From: Clostridiales bacterium
GTDB lineage: Bacteria > Bacillota > Clostridia > Oscillospirales > JAAYXM01
Assembly: GCA_012515925.1 (NCBI GenBank)
Contig: JAAYXM010000196.1
Span: 1-41,393, forward strand
Direction: 5' to 3'
DNA: 41,393 nucleotides
Part shown: piece by piece, positions 24,638-32,490 of the stretch
How positions within the stretch are numbered: the stretch's first letter is position 1
Layout: the number at the start of each line of letters is the position of its first letter
Notes under the pieces: generated by a model
The model's database searches: none
What the model was told of the DNA's origin: nothing
Seen by the model: only the letters and a program-made list of their open reading frames with translations
Program-made: the position numbers and the translations under genes

Positions 24638-24652
24638 AGGAATTCGCCTCCC

Positions 24653-25474
24653 CTACATTCTTTCAAGACACTTAAGAATAAGCGCGCCGAAGACCTCTCT
24701 CGCGGCCTCGCCCGCCGCCATGACCTCCTCGCAGGTTAAGGGCTTGTCCAGTATCCCGCTCGCCATGTTGGAGATAAGCGAAAATCCCAGAACCTCCATG
24801 CCCGCGTGCGCCGCGCAGATTACCTCGGGCACGGTTGACATGCCCACGGCGTCCGCGCCGAGAATCCGAATCGCGTTAATCTCGGCCGGCGTTTCGTATT
24901 GCGGGCCCGTCATATAAAAATAAACGCCTTCCCTGAGCTTGACGCCGATATCCTCGGCGCACCCGCGCGCGATGTCGCGAAGGCGTTTCGAATAGGCATA
25001 TGTCATATCGGGAAACCGAACGCCGAAGGTATCGATATTTTTGCCGCGCAGCGGCGAATCCCCGAACAGCTTGATATGGTCGCAAATAAGCATTATATCC
25101 CCGACTTCGAAATCCCCGTTAACCCCGCCCGCGGCGTTTGTCACAATTAGCTTTTCCGCACCCAGAATGCGGGCGACGCGGACGGGATACGTGATTTCCT
25201 CCACACCGTAGCCCTCGTAGTAATGCATGCGTCCCTGCATAATCATGACGCATTTGTTTCCGAGCGTGCCTATGACAAGCTTTCCGAAATGCCCCGGGGC
25301 GGTTGACGCTTTAAAGCCCGGAATCTCCTCATAGGGTATGGAAACCGTATCCTTCGCCATATCGGCAAGAGAGCTTAACCCGGAGCCTAAAATCATCAGA
25401 ATCTCCGGCTTAAGCCCTTCGATTTTTTCTGTTACAGCTTTTACACTTTCCTGATATATTCTGTGTTCCGGCAT
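24653..25474 (-). CDS. Purine nucleoside phosphorylase, trimeric 6-oxopurine type
   Basis: A 273-residue nucleoside phosphorylase. The phosphate-binding loops ILGSGLSSL and TAPGHFGKLVIG and the MQGRMHYYEGY block are typical of the PNP/MTAP family. Base contacts look 6-oxopurine-specific: Glu194 in QYETPAE and Asn236 in SLISNMASG, equivalent to human E201 and N243. Position 248 is Cys (LTCEEVMAAG), where human PNP and most bacterial homologues have the His that contacts the ribose 5'-OH. The ATG at 25474 follows AAAGGAG. With mtaD next door, the natural substrate may include 5'-methylthioinosine as well as inosine or guanosine; that is inference. Confidence 0.9.
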   Translation of the reverse strand: MPEHRIYQESVKAVTEKIEGLKPEILMILGSGLSSLADMAKDTVSIPYEEIPGFKASTAPGHFGKLVIGTLGNKCVMIMQGRMHYYEGYGVEEITYPVRVARILGAEKLIVTNAAGGVNGDFEVGDIMLICDHIKLFGDSPLRGKNIDTFGVRFPDMTYAYSKRLRDIARGCAEDIGVKLREGVYFYMTGPQYETPAEINAIRILGADAVGMSTVPEVICAAHAGMEVLGFSLISNMASGILDKPLTCEEVMAAGEAAREVFGALILKCLERM

Positions 25475-25491
25475 TTGCGGATAATTCTCCT

Positions 25492-25914
25492 TTATTGCTG
25501 TTGTTCCTGTTCCTCCTGATACCTCGCGCCGCAGCCCGGACAGAAGCTGCCCGACTTGTCGAACACCTCGCCGCAGTTGTGGCATACCTTGATGTTCTTT
25601 AACGCTATGAGCTCCGCCTTAAGCTGCTCGAGCTTTTCCGTTTTTTCGTCGAGCGCCGCGAGCTTTGCCTCAAGCTCGTCCGTGGAGGTCTCCTGGTTTC
25701 TGTGGGACGCGTATATTATCCGACCGATATCCTTATACAACACATCGATATCCGTGTTTATATCGAATATGCGCAAGTTGATTTTCGACGCACTGTAAAT
25801 CTCGCTCGCCTTTTTACCGGCGGACTCCGCGGTCTTAGCGGCGAACTCGCCCGCGACTGTTGCGCTCGCGCGAATCTTGCGGATAATATCGTTTAACTTC
25901 TCGTTCATATTCAT
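25492..25914 (-). CDS. Small coiled-coil, zinc-ribbon protein of unknown function
   Basis: About 140 residues. An N-terminal helical part (LNDIIRKIRASATVAGEFAAKTAESAGKKASEIY) leads to a basic KINLRIFDIN segment, then a coiled coil (TDELEAKLAALDEKTEKLEQLKAELIAL). It ends in a C-terminal zinc ribbon with two CxxC pairs (CHNCGEVF and CPGCGARY) and a Glu/Gln-rich tail. I do not recognise a named family. Similar small proteins with this layout occur in Clostridia. ATGs at 25914 and 25908 are both possible; AGGGG is four or ten bases upstream. It is first in the operon with the phosphorylase and deaminase, with 17 bases between it and the phosphorylase. Confidence 0.75.
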   Translation of the reverse strand: MNMNEKLNDIIRKIRASATVAGEFAAKTAESAGKKASEIYSASKINLRIFDINTDIDVLYKDIGRIIYASHRNQETSTDELEAKLAALDEKTEKLEQLKAELIALKNIKVCHNCGEVFDKSGSFCPGCGARYQEEQEQQQ

Positions 25915-26028
25915 ATAACCCCTTTCATCGTTATATTCTATATTATGCGGAAAACTCATCGTTTTGACTATTATACCATTTTTTTGCCCGAATACGCAAT
26001 AAGATTAAGATGCAAGCTTATATCCGCG

Positions 26029-26216
26029 TGAAAACCGCATGTTCAATGCTGTGCTGTCTCCCACCCCCTTCGGGGGATGGAGACAGCGGACAATTAAACT
26101 TCACAGCTTGCCTGCGCGGTTTTTTAAGTTACTTTACTCCACGGGAGTAAAATAACTTACCTTATCTCTTCACTCTTCTCTTTTCTCTCTTCTGCTCCCC
26201 GACGGGGGAGCAGAAG
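26029..26216. repeat. Composite intergenic hairpin element, copy A
   Basis: The gap between udk and the zinc-ribbon gene contains, in order, a TGAAAA..GCATGTT.AAT box (26029-26047), a hairpin with GCTGTCTCC and CCCCC arms (26053-26087), a near-perfect 16-bp inverted repeat (26125-26140 with 26144-26159), a pyrimidine-rich tract of CTTCTCTTTT units, and a 12-bp hairpin (26189-26200 with 26205-26216) touching the udk 3' end. A related copy lies at 36840-36990. The last hairpin may act as a 3' end for udk on the minus strand, although no T-run follows. Confidence 0.65.
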
Positions 26217-26218
26217 CA

Positions 26219-27148
26219 TTAATACTTAAAGCAGCCGCCGCCTATAAACTCGCGCAGCAAAGAGTCCTTCGGCACAAGCGTTTCGGAAACCGCGCCAAAC
26301 ACCCCGATATGCTTTCCGAGCATGTTAATCTCGTCATATCTTTTTACGCTTTTATCAAGCTCCGGCACATGGAAATAGGTCTTTAACATGTTAACCTCGT
26401 ACGGGTGTGTCGAGTTTATTATTATATCCGCCTTGTTCTTAAACGGTGAAATATAAGCCTTTTCGCCGTTTCTTATGCTGTCCCAGATAGTTAAGGTGAA
26501 ATCCGCTTTTGTGCCGCGGAAGCGTTCGTCACGTATCGTGCGCCGGACAATACGCGTCCACGTGCCCTTAAAATATATTTCGCCGTCAAGCTCGAAATTG
26601 CTGCGGGAGCTGATATACAGCTTGACGCCGTGCCCGCCCGCCGCGGACGTTATAACATCGTTTAACGCGTGTATGCCCTCTATTATGACAATCTCGTTGC
26701 CCATAAGCTTAAGGGGCTTTGTTATTTCGCTGCGCTTCTGGGCGGTGAAATTGAATTTCGGAACCAGAATCTCCTCGCCCTCGGCGAGCTTCGCGATATG
26801 CTCCTTAAGCAAATCTATATCAAGGCACAGCGGCGACTCATAGTCGATTTTGCCGTCGCTTGTGCGCGGCGCGGTATCAGGGTTAACGGTTTTAAAATAA
26901 TTGTCCATCGAAATCGAGTGCGTATTAATTCCGTATTTCTCAAGGGTCGCGGCAAGCTTATGCGCGGTCGTGGTCTTGCCGGACCCGGACGGGCCCGACA
27001 GCAGTACGACGTTGCTTTTTTTAATGCCCCCGGCAATTTTTCGCGCGGCGTCGTCCACCTTTTGAGCATAAGCCGCCTCGCACTCGAGCACAAAGCCCTT
27101 GGCGTCACTTCTTACTCTTTCGTTTATCTCTCTGATATTCAGAACCAC
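26219..27148 (-). CDS. Uridine kinase-like nucleoside kinase
   Basis: A 309-residue P-loop kinase of the uridine kinase/phosphoribulokinase family. Walker A is SGPSGSGKTTTAHKLA (about residues 51-66). The substrate-lid region SISMDNYFKTVNPDTAPRTSDGKIDYESPLCLDIDLL and the IVIIEGIHALND block match uridine-kinase-like proteins. An extra 50-residue N-terminal segment precedes the P-loop. This shape resembles the clostridial proteins annotated as nucleoside kinase, which in longer forms carry a TGS/ThrRS-like N-terminus; that part is absent here. Start is GTG at 27148 after GGGAGAG. The natural substrate is unproven. Confidence 0.8.
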   Translation of the reverse strand: MVLNIREINERVRSDAKGFVLECEAAYAQKVDDAARKIAGGIKKSNVVLLSGPSGSGKTTTAHKLAATLEKYGINTHSISMDNYFKTVNPDTAPRTSDGKIDYESPLCLDIDLLKEHIAKLAEGEEILVPKFNFTAQKRSEITKPLKLMGNEIVIIEGIHALNDVITSAAGGHGVKLYISSRSNFELDGEIYFKGTWTRIVRRTIRDERFRGTKADFTLTIWDSIRNGEKAYISPFKNKADIIINSTHPYEVNMLKTYFHVPELDKSVKRYDEINMLGKHIGVFGAVSETLVPKDSLLREFIGGGCFKY

Positions 27149-27182
27149 AAAATAACTCTCCCTTCGGTTAATGAACGCGTCT

Positions 27183-28658
27183 CTATAAAAAACTTCTCAG
27201 GAATTCTTCGGTTTTTTCGAAATGCCCGATAAGCTTATCCCTTGAATTATTGTATTCATACGGGTACTTGGAATTAAACAGCCTTTCTATCCTGCTCTTG
27301 TCTCGTGAGACAAGCTTCGTAACACCCCCGGCGCCCGCCGAGATAATCGTATGAAGCTCGTTCATTATATAGATATTATATGCCGAGACGTGTCCGGGCA
27401 TCGCGTAACCCGTGTTTTCAAGGTTTCCGGAAATATACTTCTGCCTGTACAGGTAATACGGCTTATACCCCGCGTTTGTTATGCGCTCCGCCGCGTAATC
27501 CACCATTTCCGACACGTCCTCACCGTTTGGCAGCGGCGCGCCCGTGGCTTTGAGATTCGAGCCTTTTTTGATTGACAATGTATGAACCGTGATGTTTTCG
27601 GGGTTTAGGTCAAGCACCTTGTTTATGCTTCTTTTAAAGCCCAGAACCGTGTCGCCCGGAAGCCCCGCAATCAAATCCATGTTTACGGCAAGGCCGCCGG
27701 TTTCACGCACATTTTCCGTCATGCGGATAATATCCGCGCTTGTATGGTTTCGCCCCTGCGCCGCGAGAATCCCGTCGTCCATTGTCTGGGGATTGATGCT
27801 TATGCGCGTGGCGCCGCGGTTCTTAATCGTCAGGATTTTCTCAATATCCGCGGTGTCGGGTCTTCCCGCCTCGACGGTATATTCGACGATATCCGAAAAA
27901 TCGAAGCTTTCGGACACAAAGCCCATAAGGTCGTCAAGCTGCTTATTCTGCAGTACCGTGGGCGTCCCGCCGCCTATATATATCGATTTAAGTCTCATCG
28001 AAAGCTTAGATATGATTTTCGAATACATCGAAAGCTCGTATTTAAGCATGTCGAGATAGGGACCGATGAGATGCCCCGCCTTCTCAATCGAATGGCTCAC
28101 AAACGAGCAGTATTCGCACCTTGTGGCGCAAAACGGTATTCCGATATATAAAGAAAAATCATTCGGCTCTCTTTCCGCCTCGAACCTGAGTCCGCACCGC
28201 GCGACATCGATTAGCAGCGCGCGCTTTTTAGCGGATACGAAATACTCGTTTTCCAAAACCCCGTCGGTTTCGCGCTCCGAAAGTCCCTTCTCAAACAGCT
28301 TCAGCGGTATTTTCGCCGGGCGAATCCCGGTTACCGCGCCCCATGGCGGGTTTTTGCCCAAAAACTCAACCGCGGCTTTGTAGAACGCGGTCCTGACAGC
28401 CCGCCCCGCGTGTCTCGCGTACTCAAGGGGGTTTTCGCCGCGATTTTCCGTCGGGCTTTTGCCGAAGTAAACCTCCCCGTTTCTCGAAAGCTCGCATTCG
28501 GAGTATATATTATCGCCCTCATGCACGAGTGAGATTACGGCATAGTCCCCGTCATCCGGCTTTTTTTCGACTGTCTCGTGCCGCTCGTCGGGGAAAACGC
28601 AAATCGCTATCTGCTGCGCCGGGTATATAAAACCGTGTCCGTCAAGATAAAGCTTCAT
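27183..28658 (-). CDS. hemZ: Radical SAM coproporphyrinogen dehydrogenase HemZ-like
   Basis: A 491-residue radical-SAM protein of the HemN/HemZ family. An N-terminal domain of about 160 residues, with the HemZ-type ending WGAVTGIRPAKIPLKLFEKG, precedes YIGIPFCATRCEYCSFVSHS, the CxxxCxYC cluster site. IYIGGGTPT and NMDLIAGLPGDT follow. HemZ proteins are called oxygen-independent coproporphyrinogen III dehydrogenases by homology, but many members of this superfamily do other radical chemistry, and no other haem genes are in this window. The start ATG overlaps the stop of the hydrolase gene (ATGA), so the two are translationally coupled. Confidence 0.85.
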   Translation of the reverse strand: MKLYLDGHGFIYPAQQIAICVFPDERHETVEKKPDDGDYAVISLVHEGDNIYSECELSRNGEVYFGKSPTENRGENPLEYARHAGRAVRTAFYKAAVEFLGKNPPWGAVTGIRPAKIPLKLFEKGLSERETDGVLENEYFVSAKKRALLIDVARCGLRFEAEREPNDFSLYIGIPFCATRCEYCSFVSHSIEKAGHLIGPYLDMLKYELSMYSKIISKLSMRLKSIYIGGGTPTVLQNKQLDDLMGFVSESFDFSDIVEYTVEAGRPDTADIEKILTIKNRGATRISINPQTMDDGILAAQGRNHTSADIIRMTENVRETGGLAVNMDLIAGLPGDTVLGFKRSINKVLDLNPENITVHTLSIKKGSNLKATGAPLPNGEDVSEMVDYAAERITNAGYKPYYLYRQKYISGNLENTGYAMPGHVSAYNIYIMNELHTIISAGAGGVTKLVSRDKSRIERLFNSKYPYEYNNSRDKLIGHFEKTEEFLRSFL

Positions 28659-29290
28659 GCTCCCGACGCCTCTGACATGTACGGATTGTTTTTCCGCTCA
28701 TATTCCAGTGTGCTTGCCTCGCCGTGACCCGGGTATATTTCGTAATCTCCCTTAAGGTTGTTAAGCTTTTTCAGAGAGCGCAGCATTTCGCCGTAGTCGC
28801 CGCCTATAAGATCACAGCGCCCGCAGTTTTCCTTAAACAGCGTGTCGCCGGAGAAAATCGCGCCGCCTAAAATTGCGCAGATACTGCCCTCCGAATGCCC
28901 CGGCGTGTGCAGGATTTTTGCGGACAAGCCGCCGGCGGAAAGCTCGTCCCCGTCGTTTAATACAATATCCGGCACGAGCGCCTTGTGCCGTCTCGCGTGA
29001 AAATATTTATGCCCGGAAATCTCCGGGTCACGAAGTCTTTCTTTTTCAAGCGCGTGCGCGCAAAGCTTCGCGTCCGTCATATCGAGCAGGTCATAGACAC
29101 CCAATACATGGTCGAAATGCGCATGGGTTAAGATAATATACTCCGCTTTAAGCTTACGCTCGTCCAATTCACGGAGTATCCTGCTCGCGCTATCGCCCGG
29201 GTCTATTAAAAACGCCTTGTCCGAGCCTTTTTCATATACAATATAGCAGTTTGTCCCGATAAGCCCTACCTTAAGCCTTACTATCTCCAA
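28655..29290 (-). CDS. Metallo-beta-lactamase-fold hydrolase (glyoxalase II-like)
   Basis: A 211-residue MBL-fold hydrolase. The dinuclear metal motif HxHxDH is in ILTHAHFDHVLG, with later ligands in HTPGHSEGSICA, FSGDTLF and YPGHGEAS. This set matches the YqgX/GloB-like group of hydroxyacylglutathione hydrolase relatives, whose substrates in Clostridia are mostly unknown. Start is TTG at 29290, with AGG-type sequence upstream. It follows rel with 51 bases between and couples to hemZ, an order commonly seen near rel in Clostridia. Here dtd, often found between them, is absent. Confidence 0.88.
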   Translation of the reverse strand: MEIVRLKVGLIGTNCYIVYEKGSDKAFLIDPGDSASRILRELDERKLKAEYIILTHAHFDHVLGVYDLLDMTDAKLCAHALEKERLRDPEISGHKYFHARRHKALVPDIVLNDGDELSAGGLSAKILHTPGHSEGSICAILGGAIFSGDTLFKENCGRCDLIGGDYGEMLRSLKKLNNLKGDYEIYPGHGEASTLEYERKNNPYMSEASGA

Positions 29291-29341
29291 AGCGAAATCT
29301 ACCTGCCTTATCGTTATCTTCGGTTAGTACTCCCACAAAAA

Positions 29342-31519
29342 TCAACCTGATGAGCGTTTAATGTCGATTGTGCCGGAAACGCCTCTTAGCTTGCTTATAA
29401 CCTGCTCTAACTGCTCGGTTCCGTTAACGTCCATAACCATATTTATAACCGCGTACCCGTCGCCCAATGCCCTCGCGTCCATCTGGTGCACCGGGATTTT
29501 AAGCCCGCTTAGGATAGTCGCGATATCCATAAGCAGATTCATGCGGTCCTTCGCGGAAATCTGCAGCGAGGTCTGGAATCTGTCCTGCACGTCGTCCGCC
29601 CAGATTACGCGAATCCAGCGGCTCAAATCGTCCGAGTTTTCCATCGCGTTTGTAACGTTTTTGCAGTCCATCCTGTGTACCGAAACGCCGTAACCGCGCG
29701 TTATAAACCCGATAATCGCGTCCCCGGGTATGGGCGTGCAGCAGCGCGCGAACTTCACAAGACAGTTGTCGACGCCCGGAACGATAACGCCCGAGTCGGA
29801 CGTTTTCTGCTTAGGCGCCGCCTTAAGCTTTTCGATAATCTGCTCGTGCCCGCGAAGCTTTCCGCGAAGCAGCTCATCGCGAATCCTGTTTACTACGCGG
29901 TTTATTTTTATGCCGCCGTAGCCGAGGCTCGCGAGCATCTCGTCAGGCGCTTTGAACGACAGACGCTTGCAGACTGTTTTGAAAGCCTCCTCAAGGTCGG
30001 CTGCGGAAAGCTCTATCCCGAGTCTCTTGAACTCACGGTCAAGCTCGCTTCGACCGCGGGCGATGTTCTCCTCGCGGCATTCCTTTTTGAACCACTGCTT
30101 AATTTTATTGCGGGCGCCGCTGGTCTTCGCGATTTTAATCCAGTCCCGGCTGGGGCCGTGGGCGTTTTTCTGCGTAAGAACCTCGACTATCTCGCCGCTT
30201 TTAAGCTGGTAGTCAAGCTGCACTATCCTGCCGTTTACCTTGGCGCCGATCATTCTGTTTCCGACCGCGGAGTGTATCGAATAGGCAAAGTCAATCGGCG
30301 TCGAGCCGGCGGGCAGACTGACAACGTCGCCCTTCGGCGTGAACACGTAAACCGCGTCGCCGAACATATCTGTTTTGAGCGAGCGTATGAACTCCTCGCC
30401 GTCAACATCCTGCTGGTTCTCCAGAAGCTGACGCACCCACGCGAGCTTTTCGTCAAGGTTGTCCTTGCCCGACACGCCGGATTTGTATTTCCAATGCGCC
30501 GCGATGCCGTATTCCGCGGTATGGTGCATGTCGTGCGTGCGAATCTGCACCTCTAAGGGTATGCCCTCCCGCCCTATGACCGTGGTATGCAGCGACTGGT
30601 ACATATTCGGCTTGGGTGTGCTTATATAATCCTTGAACCTGCCTGGTATCGGCCGGTATAAATCATGAATAAAACCCAACACGTTATAGCAGTCCGCGAC
30701 GGTTTCAACGATAACGCGCATAGCGTAAAGGTCGTACACCTCGCTTATATCCTTATGCTGGGTATACATTTTCCTGTAAATGCTGTATAAATGCTTGACC
30801 CTGCCCGCGACCTCGGCGTTAATCCCGGCCTGCTTAAGCCGCTCGGCCATTCTGTCCTTGATATGGTTTAAAAACTCCACGCGCTCGGGGCGGCGGCGCT
30901 CGAGCTCGTCCATAATCTCCTGATAGCCCACCGGGTCTAAATACTTAAGAGAAAGGTCCTCAAGCTCCCACTTGATTTTCTGCATCCCCAGCCTGTGCGC
31001 GAGCGGCGCGTAAACCTCCATTGTCTCAAGCGCCTTTTCACGCTGCTTATCGGGCTTCTGATATTCTATCGTACGCATATTATGCAGCCTGTCGGCAATT
31101 TTTATCAAAATAACACGGATGTCCTTGCCCATCGCGAGAAACATCTTTCGCAGGTTTTCAATCTGCTCTTCTTCCTTGCTCGTATACGGCATTCTCGTGA
31201 GCTTGGACACGCCCTCGACAATATCCGCCACCTCGGTCCCGAACAGGCTCCTGATTTTTTCGTAATTAAGCTCGGTATCCTCAATACAGTCATGCAGGAG
31301 TGCCGCGATGACGGACTCCGTGTCAAGCTCCATATCCGCGATAATCTCCGCGACCGCAAGCGGGTGCGTGACGTAGGGGCTTCCGTCACGGCGCTTCTGT
31401 CCCTCGTGCGCGGCGCGCGCGACATCAAAAGCCGCGCGGATTCTATCCGTCCCGGCATTGGGCAGATAACTCTTTATTCTCTCTATGAGCTTTTCATATC
31501 TTTGTTCCAAATCGGTCAT
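29342..31519 (-). CDS. rel: Bifunctional (p)ppGpp synthetase/hydrolase
   Basis: The 725-residue long-form RSH enzyme of the stringent response. The HD hydrolase domain has DGSPYVTHPLAVAEIIADM and the HD pair in ALLHDCIEDT. The synthetase domain has YDLYAMRVIVET, YISTPKPNMYQSLHTTV and VQIRTHDMHHTAEYGIAAHWKYK. A TGS domain (VYVFTPKGDVVSLPAGSTPIDFAYSIHSAVG), a zinc-finger/helical part (LVKFARCCTPIPGDAIIGFITRGYGVSVHR) and a C-terminal ACT domain complete it. Both catalytic halves look intact, so it can both make and degrade (p)ppGpp. A promoter with perfect TATAAT lies about 95 bases upstream of the ATG. Confidence 0.95.
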   Translation of the reverse strand: MTDLEQRYEKLIERIKSYLPNAGTDRIRAAFDVARAAHEGQKRRDGSPYVTHPLAVAEIIADMELDTESVIAALLHDCIEDTELNYEKIRSLFGTEVADIVEGVSKLTRMPYTSKEEEQIENLRKMFLAMGKDIRVILIKIADRLHNMRTIEYQKPDKQREKALETMEVYAPLAHRLGMQKIKWELEDLSLKYLDPVGYQEIMDELERRRPERVEFLNHIKDRMAERLKQAGINAEVAGRVKHLYSIYRKMYTQHKDISEVYDLYAMRVIVETVADCYNVLGFIHDLYRPIPGRFKDYISTPKPNMYQSLHTTVIGREGIPLEVQIRTHDMHHTAEYGIAAHWKYKSGVSGKDNLDEKLAWVRQLLENQQDVDGEEFIRSLKTDMFGDAVYVFTPKGDVVSLPAGSTPIDFAYSIHSAVGNRMIGAKVNGRIVQLDYQLKSGEIVEVLTQKNAHGPSRDWIKIAKTSGARNKIKQWFKKECREENIARGRSELDREFKRLGIELSAADLEEAFKTVCKRLSFKAPDEMLASLGYGGIKINRVVNRIRDELLRGKLRGHEQIIEKLKAAPKQKTSDSGVIVPGVDNCLVKFARCCTPIPGDAIIGFITRGYGVSVHRMDCKNVTNAMENSDDLSRWIRVIWADDVQDRFQTSLQISAKDRMNLLMDIATILSGLKIPVHQMDARALGDGYAVINMVMDVNGTEQLEQVISKLRGVSGTIDIKRSSG

Positions 31520-31611
31520 ACAAACCTACCCCCGAATAAAACCGTCAAGCCGCGCGCCGGAATAAACCGGGATTATTATTCAGATATATCGGTAATTTAT
31601 GTTTTCTGTTT

Positions 31612-31640
31612 ATTATATCAAAAAGCACGAATAAACACAA
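31612..31640 (-). promoter_or_regulatory. Probable promoter of the rel operon
   Basis: On the minus strand TTGTGT and TATAAT are 17 bases apart. The -10 is perfect and the -35 is weak. The predicted leader to the rel ATG is about 85 bases long. Confidence 0.6.
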
Positions 31641-31690
31641 CTTTGAGAAGGGTTTATTTTATCGTGAATTTTCAGCACAGCATATGTGTT

Positions 31691-31715
31691 TTCTATCCCC
31701 CAATGGGGGAGAGAA
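31691..31715. repeat. Hairpin 3' of the ECF S gene
   Basis: TTCTATCCCCC and GGGGGAGAGAA form an 11-base stem with one mismatch and a 3-base loop, in the gap between rel and the ECF S gene. It shares the C5/G5 core with the hairpins at 26053 and 36873 but lacks their other parts. A weaker CCCC/GGTGG stem lies near 31765. It may serve as a 3' end for the ECF operon. Confidence 0.5.
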
Positions 31716-31791
31716 TACCTTCACTTATTATGCCGAATTTTTTCCATAGCCCGATTGGGTGCTTCCCCCTCCGGTGGAAAAGAAAAACTTC

Positions 31792-32490
31792 TTATTCGGT
31801 CATACCGTATTTTTTCCTTACCCGCGAAATCTTAGCGAGCATAGGGCGTGTCAGAAGAAACAGGAATACTCCCGTTGCTATGCTGTGAGCGACGTTGAAC
31901 CTAAACCCCGCGGCATAGGAGACAAAAAGCGCTTTCCATGAAAACTCGGGCACGATAAAAAACATGGAGGCAAAATCCATAATGCCGCCGTATATAGCGA
32001 ATACTGATATAACGCCGAACGCGCATACATACCCGCGCCGGGCGGGAACGCGCAGTCTTCCGAACAAAAAGCCCGCAAGCCAGCCGATAATCCCCATGCC
32101 CAACATCTGCCAAGGCGTCCACGGTCCCTGCCCGAAAAACATATTCGAGACGAACGCCGAGAGAGAGCCCGCCATGAACCCTGTTTCCGCGCCGAGCGCG
32201 ATACCCGAGATAATTATAACCGCGATTATTGCCTTAAACTGCGGAATCATATAAAACACAACCCTGCCCGAAACCGCGACCGCGATCAGAACCGCAATAA
32301 GGACAATATCCCGCGCCATCGGGCGGCGCTTCTCATACTTAAGATAAAAGCCGAGAATCGATAAAGCTATAATTATTATACTGATTAAGTAGTAACCGCG
32401 TCCGCGGCTTCCCGCAGGCAGCAGCAATAAGAATATAACCGCCGCCGCGGCAAGCAGCGCGCCGACGGCTTTTCCCGCAATGTTTTTCAT
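31792..32490 (-). CDS. ECF transporter S component (substrate-binding membrane protein)
   Basis: A 232-residue membrane protein with about seven hydrophobic segments. It is placed last in a T-(A-A)-S operon, so it is taken as the substrate-specific subunit. Recognisable features are an ARDIVLIAVLIAVAVSGRVVFY segment, PQFKAIIAVIIISGIALGAETGFMAGSLSAFVSN and the FGQGPWTPWQMLGMGIIGWLAG block, a pattern I associate with a clostridial group of S components, some of them called cobalamin- or precursor-type. No riboswitch or cofactor gene is next to it, so the vitamin is not assigned. The start overlaps the ATPase stop (ATGA). Confidence 0.8.
   Translation of the reverse strand: MKNIAGKAVGALLAAAAVIFLLLLPAGSRGRGYYLISIIIIALSILGFYLKYEKRRPMARDIVLIAVLIAVAVSGRVVFYMIPQFKAIIAVIIISGIALGAETGFMAGSLSAFVSNMFFGQGPWTPWQMLGMGIIGWLAGFLFGRLRVPARRGYVCAFGVISVFAIYGGIMDFASMFFIVPEFSWKALFVSYAAGFRFNVAHSIATGVFLFLLTRPMLAKISRVRKKYGMTE

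Noticed and set aside
26053..26216. CRISPR-like array from the repeated hairpins
   Set aside because: There are no evenly spaced identical repeats, no spacers and no cas genes; the hairpins differ in sequence.
29675..30556. 293-residue plus-strand open frame inside rel
   Set aside because: It is fully antisense to the conserved synthetase and TGS regions of rel and has low-complexity composition.
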